A stretch of 64,000 nt of DNA from Haemonchus contortus (GCA_000469685.2 LS997566.1:20113045-20177044), one strand, 5' to 3'; counted from the first letter of the stretch, positions 10,541-22,369 are shown. The notes: a model not told the origin generated them from the sequence alone. Numbers and translations: made by a program.

Positions 10541-11159
10541 GTTGAATGTCGCCGAAGTTGTTGTGAGGTTTTGTATATCGAGGCTATTTATACCAAAACA
10601 AGAGCGTTTTTCGATCAGGACAAGGGCCTTCCAGCGAGCTCGTTTCTGCACATAACGTTTTTCGTAAATTTAGCACAATTGGCCATTGTTCCATCGGGTT
10701 CCATTGAAAAATGATATTAAATAAACAAAGAACTGCCAAAATTCGCCATGGTTCTATCCTCTACCTTCGAAATGCTCAGGCTATCTAATAAAGTAGAAAC
10801 TGACGGCTTCTGCGACCATTCGAGAGATACATATATGTGAAGAGGTTCTCACCTGCGAACCATTTCCCTTCATTCCCCTAAACTTTTATCGGGCTTAAAT
10901 GACACTTAGTATGTAGTAACTTTGTAGGCCCTCTATCGAAGTACGTCTACGAATGTATCTAAAGTTTCCATGATTTATCTGCCTATTACATTTCCGGCGA
11001 CAGCTTTTCAAAAGTATCTGACTATCCCATATTGGATTAGAGATTGGTTGCAAAGAGTTTTACAGGTTTTTTGATTTCGTTTACACAGGTTTATGGTCAT
11101 GGTTCAGTATAAATAATGTGACATTGCCACAATCTATCACAAATCCAGCAATATCCAGG
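10541..11159. promoter_or_regulatory. Shared divergent promoter region of ShK copies B' and A'
   Basis: Mirror image of 4573-5191. TATAAATAG on the minus strand at 10584-10592 serves B'; TATAAATAA on the plus strand at 11108-11116 serves A'. Its strong conservation with the left arm suggests all four copies had the same control region at duplication. Confidence 0.6.
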
Positions 11160-11551
11160 ATGCTCTTATACATTGTCTGCGCTCTTATTCTACTCAACGC
11201 CTTCACAAGTGAAGCAGAAGTAAGTCAGCAAAATTACCTCAAGATGAGTGGTCACACTATGGGAAACTTCTTTTCCGAAGTCTAGAAATATGTAGTTCAT
11301 GCACAATACAGCCACTCCGTTATGTAAAGGTTGTAATAAGCAACGTATAATATCTGAATGTGTTTCGTTTTCGTGTCATTGTATCTTTTCAGCCGTGCGT
11401 GGATAAAGCGGCGAAGAGTAAAGCAGGCGAAAGGTTTTGTGAATACATGCAAACGCCTCAAGCAGCCGACAATGAGCCTCCATGCAAGACCCCAAACTAT
11501 CACGAGGTTGCGAAGGAATACTGTGCTAAGTCGTGTGGTCTTTGTGAGTGA
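11160..11551 (+). CDS. Secreted ShK-domain protein, copy A' (right arm)
   Basis: Exon 1 11160-11219 (20-residue signal peptide starting MLLYIVCALIL), intron 11220-11392 with GTAAGT donor and CTTTTCAG acceptor, exon 2 11393-11551 (52-residue ShK domain plus stop). Total 72 residues, six cysteines. Compared with copy A it has KSK instead of ETK after PCVDKAA, so the A copies have begun to diverge. TATA box 11108-11116, AATAAA 11566-11571. Apparent long frames on other frames of exon 2 are shadows. Confidence 0.85.
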
Positions 11552-11916
11552 CAACGTATATATGAAATAAACGTCGTTTCGAAATCGGCATTCTCCGGAA
11601 CATAATTGTTTATTAAGCCTCAATGTTAGGAGTCAATTATTATAGTTGGTCAAAATGGGGTTTCTGGATTCTAATCTGCTGAGCAATGTCGGATCGCCAA
11701 TGAGACATGAACATATAAAAATCGTTGGATAAAGAGCATTGACTTGATGCTTGTGCAATATTCCAATGCGCCTGATAAAACCATGAGGCCTCAATTAGAG
11801 ACATCTGCAAAACCCCCTTGTCCTTTGGAAGAGCGACCTTTTCGTTAATGTGCAAAGTCATTCTTTGAAAAGCAGCAGCCTACAGCAGAACGCTCGTAGA
11901 TTTGAGAGATTCTAGG

Positions 11917-13215
11917 TCACCTCTTCCAAACAATATGTGAGATTAGAGAATTTCTGAAACTGGACATGATCTCAAGTGCATCTTTCCCATTGCAAGTTGA
12001 ACTGTCCCGAAGACTCTTGCGCTTGACAATACCTCTTAGTTGATTGCGATAAAGAGGGTGGATGAGGCAAAGTCTTTCCTGCACATTATTACGGAGACTT
12101 GTCCTGAGCAATATATATAGCATGGACATGATTGATTTCTCGGAGTTCGCTTCACTTCTTAAAAAATCAGTAGAGGCTTTTTAATTCTGAAAACAAATGT
12201 GCACAGGCCCTGCCGCCTTTTCCAGCTGCTTTCGTAATCGTCTTCACCGGGTCTCGTGAATCAACTTAGCCTTAGAGATTGATAAGATTTTCATATTAAC
12301 AGAAAAAGGTTCGACGAAACCGCTTTCTCCGGAGTAAGTGTAAGTCGAATTATATTTGTGATTGTGATTTTAGGTTACCCTTTCATATTGCAAAATGAAC
12401 ACTTTAATCACCGCGAAGCAGAAGCCATGAAGCTGACCTGTATCCGAGTGGAGCTGTTTGTAGGCATCATAAGCACAAAGTTCCTCACGGCGTTTTTACT
12501 GTATCTGGACCGAGAGGTTAGGCGAACGACTATAGCTTCAATACTGCTATAATTCGTGGTCAACCGACGGTTTGCGACTGATTAATCCGTTTGCGACAGA
12601 TCAATCCGTCGCAAACCGTCCTTTCGCCTCAACTTTTGTTAAAGTTCTCCGATCAAGTTGAAAGTAAGAACAGCCGAGAGCTCTGCTCGTGAAGAACTAT
12701 ACAGAGTTTTTGATTTTTTTTGGATTTTTTGTTTTCATTTCCAGGAAAAATGGAAATTAGTCGCATAATACTGGGGTGTTACTTGCGGATATAGTAGCAA
12801 CGTAAATCCTTCACTTTATTAGGAAACTTCTGAGCAGACTGGCATGATCTCAGGTGCATCCTTCCCAATGCAATATGAACTGTCTTCAATGTTTAGAAGA
12901 TATGCACGACACAATATTTGGAGGGAGCATGAAAAGGCAAAGTCTTTTCTGTACATTACTTGTCCTGAGCAATACATATATAGCATGGACATGATTGATT
13001 TCTCGGAGTCCGCTTCACTTTCCTAAAAAAAATCAGTAGAGGCCAAAATTGTTTACAGTTCTGAAAACAAAAGTGCACAGGCTCTGATCGCCCCTTTCTG
13101 CTGCTTTCGCAATCGTGTTCCCCGTGTCTAAAAGTCGTTTCGAGATCGTTAACAACGGAGTGACTCGTCCTGAATTAACTTAGATTGATAAGATCTTCAT
13201 ATTAACAGCTGAATA
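11917..13215. repeat. Internal tandem duplication at outer part of right arm
   Basis: The segment 11960-12310 (GGACATGATCTCAAGTGCATC ... TATAGCATGGACATGATTG ... AATCAGTAGAGG) is repeated in the same orientation, diverged, at 12840-13215. The second copy lies mostly outside the inverted duplication. No domain was recognised; it may be a duplicated flank of an older ShK locus. Related exon-like text at 12371 and 13540 (GTTACC after an AG) suggests a further copy. Confidence 0.55.
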
Positions 13216-13560
13216 AACCATGACGAACTACATTTCGAAAAAATTAATTCAGAATTATACCTATGTCAGGTTGCACTAGAAAAAACACATAAATATTTTG
13301 GTTCGTTTCGCCTCTTGATCATGCTAACCAAAATCTGTCATAACCCGAGGCTCGTCAGTGACTAAGTGATGACAAAAAAGAATGGCTAAAGACGGTCTGT
13401 TGTATGAGAAAGAGTGACAAAATGAAAAAAAACGCAAAAAAGAAATGATCAAGTCAAGTAGATGAGTCGTAGTAAGGATGAGGAGAAATATCGAACAACT
13501 GAACACTAAAAATATAATATTAGTGATTGTAATTCCCTAGGTTACCTTTTCAAATTACAG
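13216..13560. other. Intergenic, nothing recognised
   Basis: AT-rich sequence with no recognisable coding frame, repeat end or RNA gene. Confidence 0.5.
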
Positions 13561-14740
13561 AAAGAATATTCTAAGAGCTGCGAAGCACCCCTGGCTAGCC
13601 GTCGTGGCAATCGAAAACCACTCAGGTCAAGGGACGGTGTCGCGACGGACGCCCATCCCGTGGGGCAAACCAAGATGACGACCAGAAGTTTTGGAGGTGT
13701 GCGCCGCCGTGACATCCATCCAAGGCACAAGGGAACTGCGCTTGGTCAGCTCGCCGTGCCACGGTACTTGCGGTCCTCCTCCTCGTGCGATGCCCCTTGA
13801 AGTTAGTTACGTCCTTGCGAATCGATTACGACCAACAATGACCCCACGCTCGAAGATGGTCCTACACTACCCTCTACATAATGCACGCAAAGACTGTGGT
13901 TAAGGAACACCAATATTATCGATCGTGTCATTGTTAAAGTTAAACTTGTTAGATATGTTATATGAGAGAAAAAGAAAAGAAGTCGAGAAAAGGAATGTCG
14001 TTCATCATGATCAAAGTAAATATGTAAGAGATGGACTACTCTTGCTACATAACAAAACACAAAATGAAAAAGTGGCTTTATGCCTAATTACTGACGAAAG
14101 CGAGCTTAATAGAAGTCCTACGGATAGGTACCTCACCTCACTAGGGGTCGACAATGCGCGTAAACCCTCCTGCTCATGCGCAGTGGCGTTAGCCGGGGGG
14201 GGGGGGCGTTCGGCACGTCCGGTCGCCACTCGCAGAGGAGCAGGAGTTCCCACTCCAATTATCCTTACGACGACCGGGATTCCACCTTCCACGGGCTGCG
14301 CACCAGGGGCCGTCCGGGGAATGGACGGCAGCGCAGAGGGATATCGGGATACCGTCAACATCAAATTCATAAACCTCACCCGTGGTCGCGTGGAATAATC
14401 CTCCTTGGCACGCCGGTCCTTGCTCGAAACTGCGCACATCCAGTTACCATCCATTCCGATGAGAAGTTAATAGTGATAGCTGACGTTGGGAATGCGGATG
14501 AATAACATAGGGGTAACGTGGAAAGGTCGACGACGATGGAAAGGAACCATACAGAGCTCCAGCCGAATCCTGCGGACGCACAAGTCGAAACTGACGAAGA
14601 CTGCTTTCCTTTTTTAGGCCAATTTTTCCTGTCCGCCAATACGCAGGCAAAGGCTGCAACGCAGTTGCGCGGTGGGACCCAGTGCGGCACTCTGACGACC
14701 GTCCAATAAGCGTTGAAGAGACCTTGCGGGGGACGGAACA
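13561..14740. repeat. GC-rich block, unclassified repeat-like
   Basis: A markedly GC-richer stretch (for example 13600-13860 and 14160-14740) in an AT-rich setting, with a run of 13 G near 14200. Long open frames on both strands and in all frames reflect few AT-rich stops, and no protein family is recognisable. It is joined to the foldback at 14741, so the whole may be one mobile element. No terminal repeats were found. Confidence 0.35.
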
Positions 14741-14974
14741 TTCACCCAAAACTGGATGGACGCGGCAAATGGCGCGGCGAGATTCGAGGCGTTCAGGACG
14801 ACTTTAGCACCTATCATTGGGGCGTAAACTTGAAGTGGAGTGCATTAGTATGGTCAGATAATCGTACTAATTGGCTCTACTTCAAACTTGGACTGCAATA
14901 ATAGGCGCTAAAGCAGTTTGAATCGCCAGGAATTTCGCCGCGCGATTTGCCGCAACCATCCAGTTCTGGGTGAA
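14741..14974. repeat. Imperfect 94-bp inverted repeat (foldback)
   Basis: Arms 14741-14834 and 14881-14974 match when inverted at roughly four bases in five: TTCACCCAAAACTGGATGG against TTCACCCAGAACTGGATGG, through to AAACTTGAA against AAGTTTGAA. The 46-nt loop is 14835-14880. A related fragment (GAATTTCGCCGCG, CTGGTGAATGT) recurs at about 31190-31230, so this is a dispersed family. Confidence 0.75.
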
Positions 14975-15229
14975 TGTACCCATACCCGAGACCTTGAGCG
15001 TGAAATGTAGTGCAACGGCTGCAATAGAAGACGGTGCGCAAAGAGGTCGTACGAAAGTCACGACAGACGTGGCTATCTCGTGAACTACAGCAATATATCA
15101 TCTTTCCTATTCATTTTTGGATTTTTTTGCGCTGATCCAAAAGGCCTCAAAAGTTTCCGCGCTGAGGCTGTGGGCTTCCGCATTGAGATCCTGATTGGCA
15201 TCTCAAACTCTCTCCCATGGGCGTTGTAG

Positions 15230-16150
15230 GCCTCTATTTTTTCATGCATTCCATATGTTCTTCATTCCTGCATATTGAGTGCCTCCCCATTTCGATTATG
15301 CAGTCTTCTCCGCAGAGCTTACATGTGATGAAGTAGGTTACACCGGAGGCCATGCGGTCGCCTCCTTGCTCGAAGGGACAGATGACACAATGGGTTGTGA
15401 TGCAGAGACCTAGAGACTGTTTTGGACCAGTTTCTGCCTTAGATGACCATATCGACGAGACCACCCCTTTGCGAAGCCATTCCCACGCCTGAGCTGGCGG
15501 AGTCCGACACGAGGGACAGGCAAAAAGGCTTGTTCTCTGTCTTTTAAGCTTCTAGCTCATGTACTTTTCTCCGGGATGCTCTGCTAGGTTGTCGGTCTAA
15601 TAGTGGATCTCCGTTGGAGATGGCCACTCTCTCAACACGCCCACGGATTTTACTGCTCTCGATTACCTAAGAGATCGTTTTTGAAGCCCTCACCATATTG
15701 GCCAAGATTACCTGCTTGCTTTTTGTGGATGCGCCAATCTGAAATGGACCAAAATGTTCTTGCTGGTGGATTTTCTGTACCATTTTGCCCGCAGGAATCC
15801 TCGTTCAAGCTGGATCTGCATGTTGAGAAAAGGCAACCAATCGTCTTTGGGCTTTCCTCGTGTAAATCGTGTATTGTCAGCTTGGCTGTTCAGCAATTCG
15901 AAACACGTGTTCATTTCTTTCTGGGTTGAGCAGGCGACAAGGCAGTCGTCCACTAGTGGCAGTAGAAGACAGGCTGACGATCCAAAACGGGCTTTCCGAT
16001 CTGAAAAAAACGAGGCCTAAAACGCCCTTGAGAGACCGTAGGAAAGATTGCCACGTTGATTGAAGTATCAGCCAATATCTTGATGCGAGAGCGCACGACC
16101 TCTAAGCGAAAAAACTTTCGAAGCCTTTTTATCAGCGAGAAAAATCCCAA
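15230..16150 (-). mobile_element. Second Penelope-like element, minus strand, 5'-truncated
   Basis: Minus-strand frames give the end of the RT (15953-15708: DDCLVACSTQKEMNTCFELL, then WLPFLNMQI and NILVHFRLAHP). Further on, at 15464-15234, comes a GIY-YIG start (GVTYFITCKLCGEDCI, with CVICPFEQGGDRMASG before it). Here the DD of the RT active site is kept (VDDCLV), unlike the copy at 5821. Upstream RT text at 15960-16150 is frameshifted (FRPRFF, KPVLDRQP). No terminal repeat is visible, so it is a truncated copy. Confidence 0.75.
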
Positions 16151-16544
16151 TATAAAGCTGGCTGCCCCGTTCCTCGAACTGTGTGGTTTTCAATTGCCAC
16201 CGGCGGCAAAGCAGGGGTGAGGACATTCGGAGCTCACCCAATGCGAAACTGGTTGAATACGCCGTATAAAATAGAAATGTCAACGGACTTCTTTCTGACA
16301 TCTGAGGTGAGTTACCCGTTGGTTTTTATAAGACCTCTCTACAGGGGAGGGGTCAATATTATGATGACAGCGCGCTCTCACGAAAATACCAATTGTTTTC
16401 TGAATTTATGACATTTCATTCGGTTTCTTCCATTTCACAAGGTGGATTACATTATTTCTCTCCTAATGGTACTGAACTTCTAGCAGATTTTGAAAATATT
16501 GGAAGCACCACTAGCACCATCCGGTGAATCAATCCTCACTTTGC

Positions 16545-17000
16545 ATTTACTCGTACTTTTGGCACGGGACATCTACAAACGGTTCATTTTACCAAAGCAG
16601 TTGGCACATTCAACCATAAGAGGCTTTCAAGAGTTAGGAACAACTGCAGACCGGAGGAGTGAACATGGGAGGCCTACGGTTACATGTAGGAGAAATGTTA
16701 AGGAAGCAGAGAAAGGTCTACGTAGCAGTGAAATTCCCTCTGCGCACAAAATGACGAAAGGAATGAATATCTCATGATCTTTTTGAGCAAAAACGTGAAG
16801 CATCGTTCGCACTACAAAGCCTTCATGCGATCAAAAAGTGAATTCCCGTCAGAGCAGGTTAAAGGAAGGGAAATGTTGGCTGAAGCTGCTACGCCGTTTC
16901 TGAAGAGGACGTCATTGGGAATTCCTATTTACCGACGAAAAGATATTCACGGTTAAAGAGGTTCTTAGTGAGGAAAACGACAAAATTTTATGAAGCTGAA
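16545..17000 (+). pseudogene. Tc1/mariner transposase relic (N-terminal half)
   Basis: Plus-strand frames read ARDIYKRFILPK, STIRGFQELGTTADRR, GRPTV, KMTKGMNIS (the two helix-turn-helix parts and the GRPR-like hook). About 16900-16975, in another frame, gives DEKIFTVKEVL, the first catalytic Asp block. At least two frameshifts (near 16778 and 16915) and loss of everything after DEKIFTV make it a relic. Family call from motif order; inverted repeats not found. Confidence 0.65.
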
Positions 17001-19900
17001 CGAAATGAAGGTGGTACAGCGCTAGGCTCGCTGCTTTTTGCGGCGGCCCTTACAAGCATCACCGCCGAGGCAAATATGTACACCGATTATTCTTTTAAAT
17101 TAAAGAGTGAAAGTTGATTTGGAGACCCGTTTGATCTTGCCGTTCGTTATATGACACTTGGCTATTCGGCCGGACGTATTATCAAGATGAAGCTCCTGAC
17201 CGCAGATCAGATGACCAGAAATCTCGTGAAGGGAATTCTCGACCTCTAAACCTTCGGTCATTGGCGCCTGTAAGCCGTAGGCCGTAGCAAGCCTTCACGT
17301 AAATCCCATCGATATCTTACCATTAGTGTGGTCAACCTTGGAGATAAATGCATTCGTCAGATCAAACAAGAACTGAAATAATCTCGTAAATGCAGTGCAA
17401 AAAGCTGGGATCAACTCTAGTTCTCAGTACCAATGTACTGTTTTGATGAGAGATTAACGATAAACACTTTTTATCAAATTGGTTTGCTTTATAAGCTTCC
17501 TATTCGTTTTCGGGAATGTGATGTCTGTAAAAGCATAATTTTGATCGTCCCTGTAGATATTTATATTCCAGACTTGAGCTAACCTGAACTGAGGTCTGAA
17601 GTCGTTTGACTAGGATGAATCCCAAATATTTTTTGGCTCCCAGGCTCCGACGAAGGCGACTGGCCGAACCGTTAGCCAAATGAAAATTATATCATATTGG
17701 CCAAGGCTTCAAGGAAGAATATCTACGACATAAAGTAATTTATTCATAAGCTGTGTTACTCTACCCATTCTGAGCAGAGAAACACAGCATATGAATGAAC
17801 TACATACGTTGAAATGAAAGCTGTTTTGTCTTTACGCAGTTAGTCCAATTACAACCAGAGATTTTTCTTTTGCTTTGCTTTGAGGCTCTCGTGCAGGAAG
17901 AGATGTAGTGATTCAATGTCCTGGAGTAATTCTCGACAGCGAAAACTGCCGATGTGATTGCTGCCGGCATCTTATGAGAGATACTGCAGTTTTCTCAACC
18001 AGCCGGCAGATCCACCTTGTCAGACAGAAAATCCCACCTACTCTGCTATTTTTCTTTTCCTCGCGTTCTTTTTTTTGAAAACCCACTTAAACAGGGTAAT
18101 ACATGCGAAGTCTTATGACTTGTTTTGCACAGATTCAACTCTTTTCCATGTGCTAGTTCTTGCAGATTCTACTGTACTGTTTAATTATAATTACACTCTA
18201 CAGAAGGACTTTCGAAGGACCTTCTCGACTATCCAGGCTCTTACCTAAAAGTTCGCAAGGCTGATTGTCTCATCGGAAGAATTTTCCGTCTGACTGATCC
18301 AATACAGCCCCCACTTCCCCAGACCAGAAAGCATTGTTATATTGGTAGCCTGAAACGAATCGGGAGTGTGGACTACAGAATGAACTGCCCTTTTCATTTA
18401 CGCAATGAGAATTTCATTTTGTTGAGTTACACTGTAAAACCCTTCTCACATGTGGGCCTTTCACGCGACTAAGAGGTCACTCCAATACACAAATCGAACA
18501 CACTCATCACACAGATTGAGAGGTTCTCAGTCGTGACATTGTATTTGCTTCATGACCGCTACTTACCATTTAAGCGCGCGAGCTGATAAAAGTTTGATGA
18601 AAGACTCCTCCAGAAACGAAGCTTTCTCTGTAGAGGTTGATGGCCTCAGTAATACGGTATCATTCTTTTCAGTGACACGGTTCCTTGCGGCCTATACAGG
18701 TGGCAATAAAAAGGAGAAGACCGCTTCACACGCCTGCTGTCTCTCTACATCCAAAAACAGGAGGTGTTCAATAGCCTTGTCAAAAATGCGCCATTCACTC
18801 TTCGAGGATCACGTTTGTTGCACACCCAATTCAGCGGATGATAGGTAACACACGTTCCTCTAGCAAGTAAAGTCTCCCCCAAACCTTTCCTCGACATTGT
18901 AACCCTAGATCTTGAACAACCCTAGAACTTGTTACACATACCCTATAAAATGATATTTCTGCGAATCTTCTTGTTCCCTTCGCCTCCTGCGAACTCTCCA
19001 TATCAGCTTTTTCGCTATAAAATTCAAAAGAAAGTGCACGGAATTACGTCAAACTGTTAGTTCGACAAAAATGAGTAGAGAAGCCGATATACAACCATGA
19101 AATGAAGATAATGCTGATCCACGTATATTTGTTTAGCTTCGAACGATCACGACAACTACTGCAGTAAGGGACAATGCGAAAAATGGATGGTTGGATGTTT
19201 TAGTGTCTGCGAATATCACTCATCTTCAGCAATATTGCCCAACTCCTACTGTCGTCTTACCATAAATAAACGGAACTGATTAAACCTTACAATCATTTTC
19301 ACAAATTGGTAAAGGAACTAGCTGTTTCCAAAATGGACTCTGCGGGAAGTATTCTTTGAAATGTCTCATTTCCCCTTCCTGTCCATTAGGACTGACTATA
19401 CACCCACATATGGGTGTCACAGAGGATGTCAGAAGTCATCCCCAAAGTTGAGTACTGAAACGAAATGAGGCTGCCTTTAACTATTTCCGTTCTTGGGGCA
19501 AAGGAGAAATTATCGTCGCTATGGTGATCTAACAACTCCGGCACGCTAACTTCTGAGGGGTTACTTACCGCTTACCTGATGGCAGAGATGGATGTTTTCA
19601 ACAATTTGTCTGTATTAGAGGTTATGCAGCAACATCTCTGACATAATAGTAAATGAGTAATAAGCAGTGCAGAACTAAAGTATCCAAGACCTCAGAGAAC
19701 CAAGGATTCCGCTCGATCTATGGCGCCCAAGTCCCTCCATGATAGCGAACGGTAAGGCCATGCAGGATGCGACAAGACATATCTAACCCTACCATAAATG
19801 AACTCAAACAATAAATATACTTTATTATTGTAAATATACATTAATACATCAACAGAGCATCTATTCCAGCCCTTCTTGTGATATACTAAACCATCTGTAA
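17001..19900. other. Intergenic region with one PLE terminus
   Basis: Apart from the hammerhead-like PLE terminus at 17640-17690, no supported gene was found. Open frames at 17958-18248 and 18552-18848 show no recognisable domain, signal or splice context. Confidence 0.45.
17640..17690 (+). ncRNA. Hammerhead-ribozyme-like motif of a PLE terminus
   Basis: AGGCTCCGACGAAGGCG, a short loop, then GGCCGAACCGTTAGCC. Stem I can form as GGCT/AGCC, and stem II pairs on GGC/GCC across a short loop. The core CTGANGA is present as CCGACGA and GAAA as GAAC, so this copy is probably inactive. See the finding on hammerhead motifs. Confidence 0.4.
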
Positions 19901-20013
19901 TATGTTAACGCTATCGAGTTTTTTTACTATGAATTAATACAGTGCAAGCTCGGTTAAGTTAGTAATGTACAGGAACATGAATGATGTAGATCTTTCGCCG
20001 CTAATTAAGGCAA

Positions 20014-21961
20014 TTAATTTTTTATGAATTGTACAAAATATCCCTTGGCAGCCATTACTGATCGACTTCGTATCCAAATCGTGTATCTGAAAAACGAAGG
20101 CAGAATTATGCTGCAGCTGCCTGAACAGTTGTCGGCTTACCTCGCTGCCCACTTATAAGTCAAGTTCCTACCAGTATCCGTAATCTTGCCGATGGAGTCG
20201 AACACCTGAACTAGTTTATAGTTGACGAGGCTGATACAAGAAAAACATTAAGAGAAACTAGAGGCTAGAACGGACATCAGCATCGAGATCACAATTCCTT
20301 GGATCGTTGTGAGTAAGCAATTGGATGTCGTTAGCCTTTGCGTATTCCACCAATTCCGCCGGTACCTAACAAAACAATGATACACCGGCGAAGAATTGCG
20401 CCTTTTGTTTTTGATCATGTTATACAACTAGGTGAACGAGACTTGCGCCACTTCTGACGATATTGTGTTATCCGATTCGCGTCAAAAGGACTCGAAACGA
20501 GGCCGAAAAAAAAGATTTCATTCACGAAGTATGGGCCGGCTCTCACATGTTTTATTGCTTCCAAATGCTTCATTCGCTTGTATTGGTTTTACAGCTTCAA
20601 AAAATATTTAGAAACAAGAAAAAAAGAAAAATAAATATTATATATGCAAACTCCCACGCACACAACGGTCGCGCAATCCTTTCGCAAGGATCTCGACCGT
20701 TGTATGTGTGGAAAATCGCAAATTCGCACATTTTATGACGCATGCTACCGTGGAAGAAACATTAATTTCAAGATGACATAAAGCGCGAATGTGCCTAGAC
20801 AGAACTGTGAGAAAACAGAACTGCGAACAAGAAGAGGTGTTAGTAAGTTGGCCACTTTCATCTCGACTTTTTAATGAACCGATGAAAATATTACAGCCAA
20901 CTACGAAAGTCCCTATAGACATTTACGACATCAGCGGAAAAGAAAAAGCTGCTCATGGGTGGCATTTCTGAAAATATTTCATTTTCTTTCCCCCTAAGTA
21001 GAGACGAGTGCCAAACGAAGAGATTGACAAATGATTCCCATAGAAAGTACTAATGTACCAAGTGAATGTCTTACGTGTCTATAAAATTCCGGTTGTTTCG
21101 AAACGTTACCACGCAATAAAGAAAGGGCGACAAACTTTAGTCTATATCGAGAACGACTTAATGAATTATCTGGAGGAAAACAGTTTATTCGTGAGAAGTA
21201 AACGTTCTGTTGACTCTGTACAATGGCTACATGAAAAATGAAAATAAATGAGCAAACTCACAGCACAACATCCATCAATGCTGTAGTGATCTATTGTTGG
21301 TTTGTGCTCTTTTGCATCTTCACATATTAATCGTAACCGATCAACATCGAGATCCGACACTCCTGAACCACAAAAATACCACATCTACCACAGATTTCGT
21401 CATTTTTCACACACATTTATCATTAAGAAGCCTCAACAACACACGTGCAACATACCCACTGAATGAACCAAATCTCTATCAACTAGACTTTCCACAACAG
21501 CCCAAATAGGACGCACTTTTTCTAACCAGTCGCTATCAGATAAATCCTCAAATGCAAAAATCAAAATGGAATAAAAAATAAAGAGAAACAAAAAACAGTA
21601 ATTTAAATTCTCAAAAAAGGCATACCGTTGATTCATCATAAGGAAAAGACACAATAAGCTGCGATAACGTCCCCATCTTTAGCGTGTCTAAGGTGACTTG
21701 AACAGCATTTTCTACGTCATTTGCCGAAAATGTAGAAAGACAGACCTGATAGACAAGCCTGATAGACATAAAAAAAGACATTAACACTACAACATGACCA
21801 ACTTTGAGTGAAGTTTTCACGTCGTTTTTTGGGTGCTGTAAGATTTCTGTAGTTGGTGAGAAAACACCTTCTGTTATGCGGAACACAGTGTTTTGTGCAG
21901 CCAAGTGCTTGAACGCAGTGGCGATTTCAGCAGCAGAGTTTTTGTGGCGCCGAGTAACAAG
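20014..21961 (-). CDS. Glutamate-cysteine ligase modifier subunit (GCLM), 5' exon unresolved
   Basis: Seven exons read on the minus strand: 21803-21961, 21626-21745, 21456-21546, 21262-21362, 20276-20365, 20141-20205, 20014-20086. All join in phase and give 232 residues to a TAA stop. The product regulates glutamate-cysteine ligase, the first step of glutathione synthesis in the cytosol, and has an aldo/keto-reductase-like fold without redox activity. Family marks: SQLIVSFPYDE, HSVGVSDLDVDRL, HYSIDGCCA, NDIQLLTHNDP, WAARYTIW and MAAKGYFVQ at the C-terminus, lining up with human GCLM motifs. The first visible exon starts at LVTRRHKNS after a TTTTCAG acceptor, so a short N-terminal exon with the ATG lies upstream and was not identified. 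Donor GTCCGT after exon 5 and GTTGGT after exon 1 are weak. AATAAA on the minus strand near 19822-19828. A strong hairpin sits in the 20366-21261 intron. Confidence 0.85.
20654..20711. ncRNA. Strong intronic hairpin, candidate small RNA precursor
   Basis: Arms CCACGCACACAACGGTCG... and ...CGACCGTTGTATGTGTGG pair over about 25 bp with a 4-nt loop (TCGC) and a small internal bulge. It lies inside the GCLM intron 20366-21261. The tiny loop is atypical for a nematode pre-miRNA, so a foldback element is equally likely. Confidence 0.45.
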
Positions 21962-22097
21962 CTGAAAAGGGAAAACATAAAAAAAATATATAAAAAAATG
22001 TTAACATACAGTTCAGCATACGCAGTAAACGCCTTATATGAAAATTAAGTTCAGTGCGCACCCATAATAGGTACACAATTTTAAAAAGCTCAGCAAG

Positions 22098-22298
22098 TCA
22101 CGGAAATGCATAGGAAAAGCGGTTAAGATGAGCGGTTTCGACAAGAGCGTTTTCGTAGGGCTTACTACTGTTACCGCGAACACCCACAAGTTGGTTATGA
22201 CGAACAACTAGCACAGCATTCAACTCAAAATGTGGATGCACGGCGTAACAGCTAAGCACATGCTCACAAGAAAGCAATGACCATTGTAGGACCATCAC
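22098..22298 (-). other. Open frame upstream of GCLM, unassigned
   Basis: A 66-codon minus-strand frame (starting MMVLQWSLLSCEHVL) lies just 5' of the first visible GCLM exon. It holds a possible donor (GTAAGC in AGTAGTAAGCCC) but shows no likeness to GCLM N-termini. It could be a first exon or chance; I could not connect it in frame with confidence. Confidence 0.2.
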
Positions 22299-22369
22299 GA
22301 ATGTACGCTATGATTTGACTATTAAAGGGATCCAGAAACAGGAGGTAAGCTAGCAGGGTAAGGTATATA

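Larger units (their letters stand above)
9913..12940. repeat. Right arm of large inverted duplication
   Basis: Reverse-complement partner of 2780-5820, containing ShK copies B' (minus) and A' (plus). Both of its ShK genes are intact. The inner edge starts at TGTGGGGTGTTTAGATG, the outer edge ends at CATGAAAAGGCAA. Beyond 12940 the sequence continues into a diverged duplicate of the arm's own 11960-12310 segment. Confidence 0.95.

Noticed and set aside
13803..14749. Several 80-157-codon frames on both strands
   Set aside because: They overlap each other in a GC-rich block with few stops; no domain, splice or start context.
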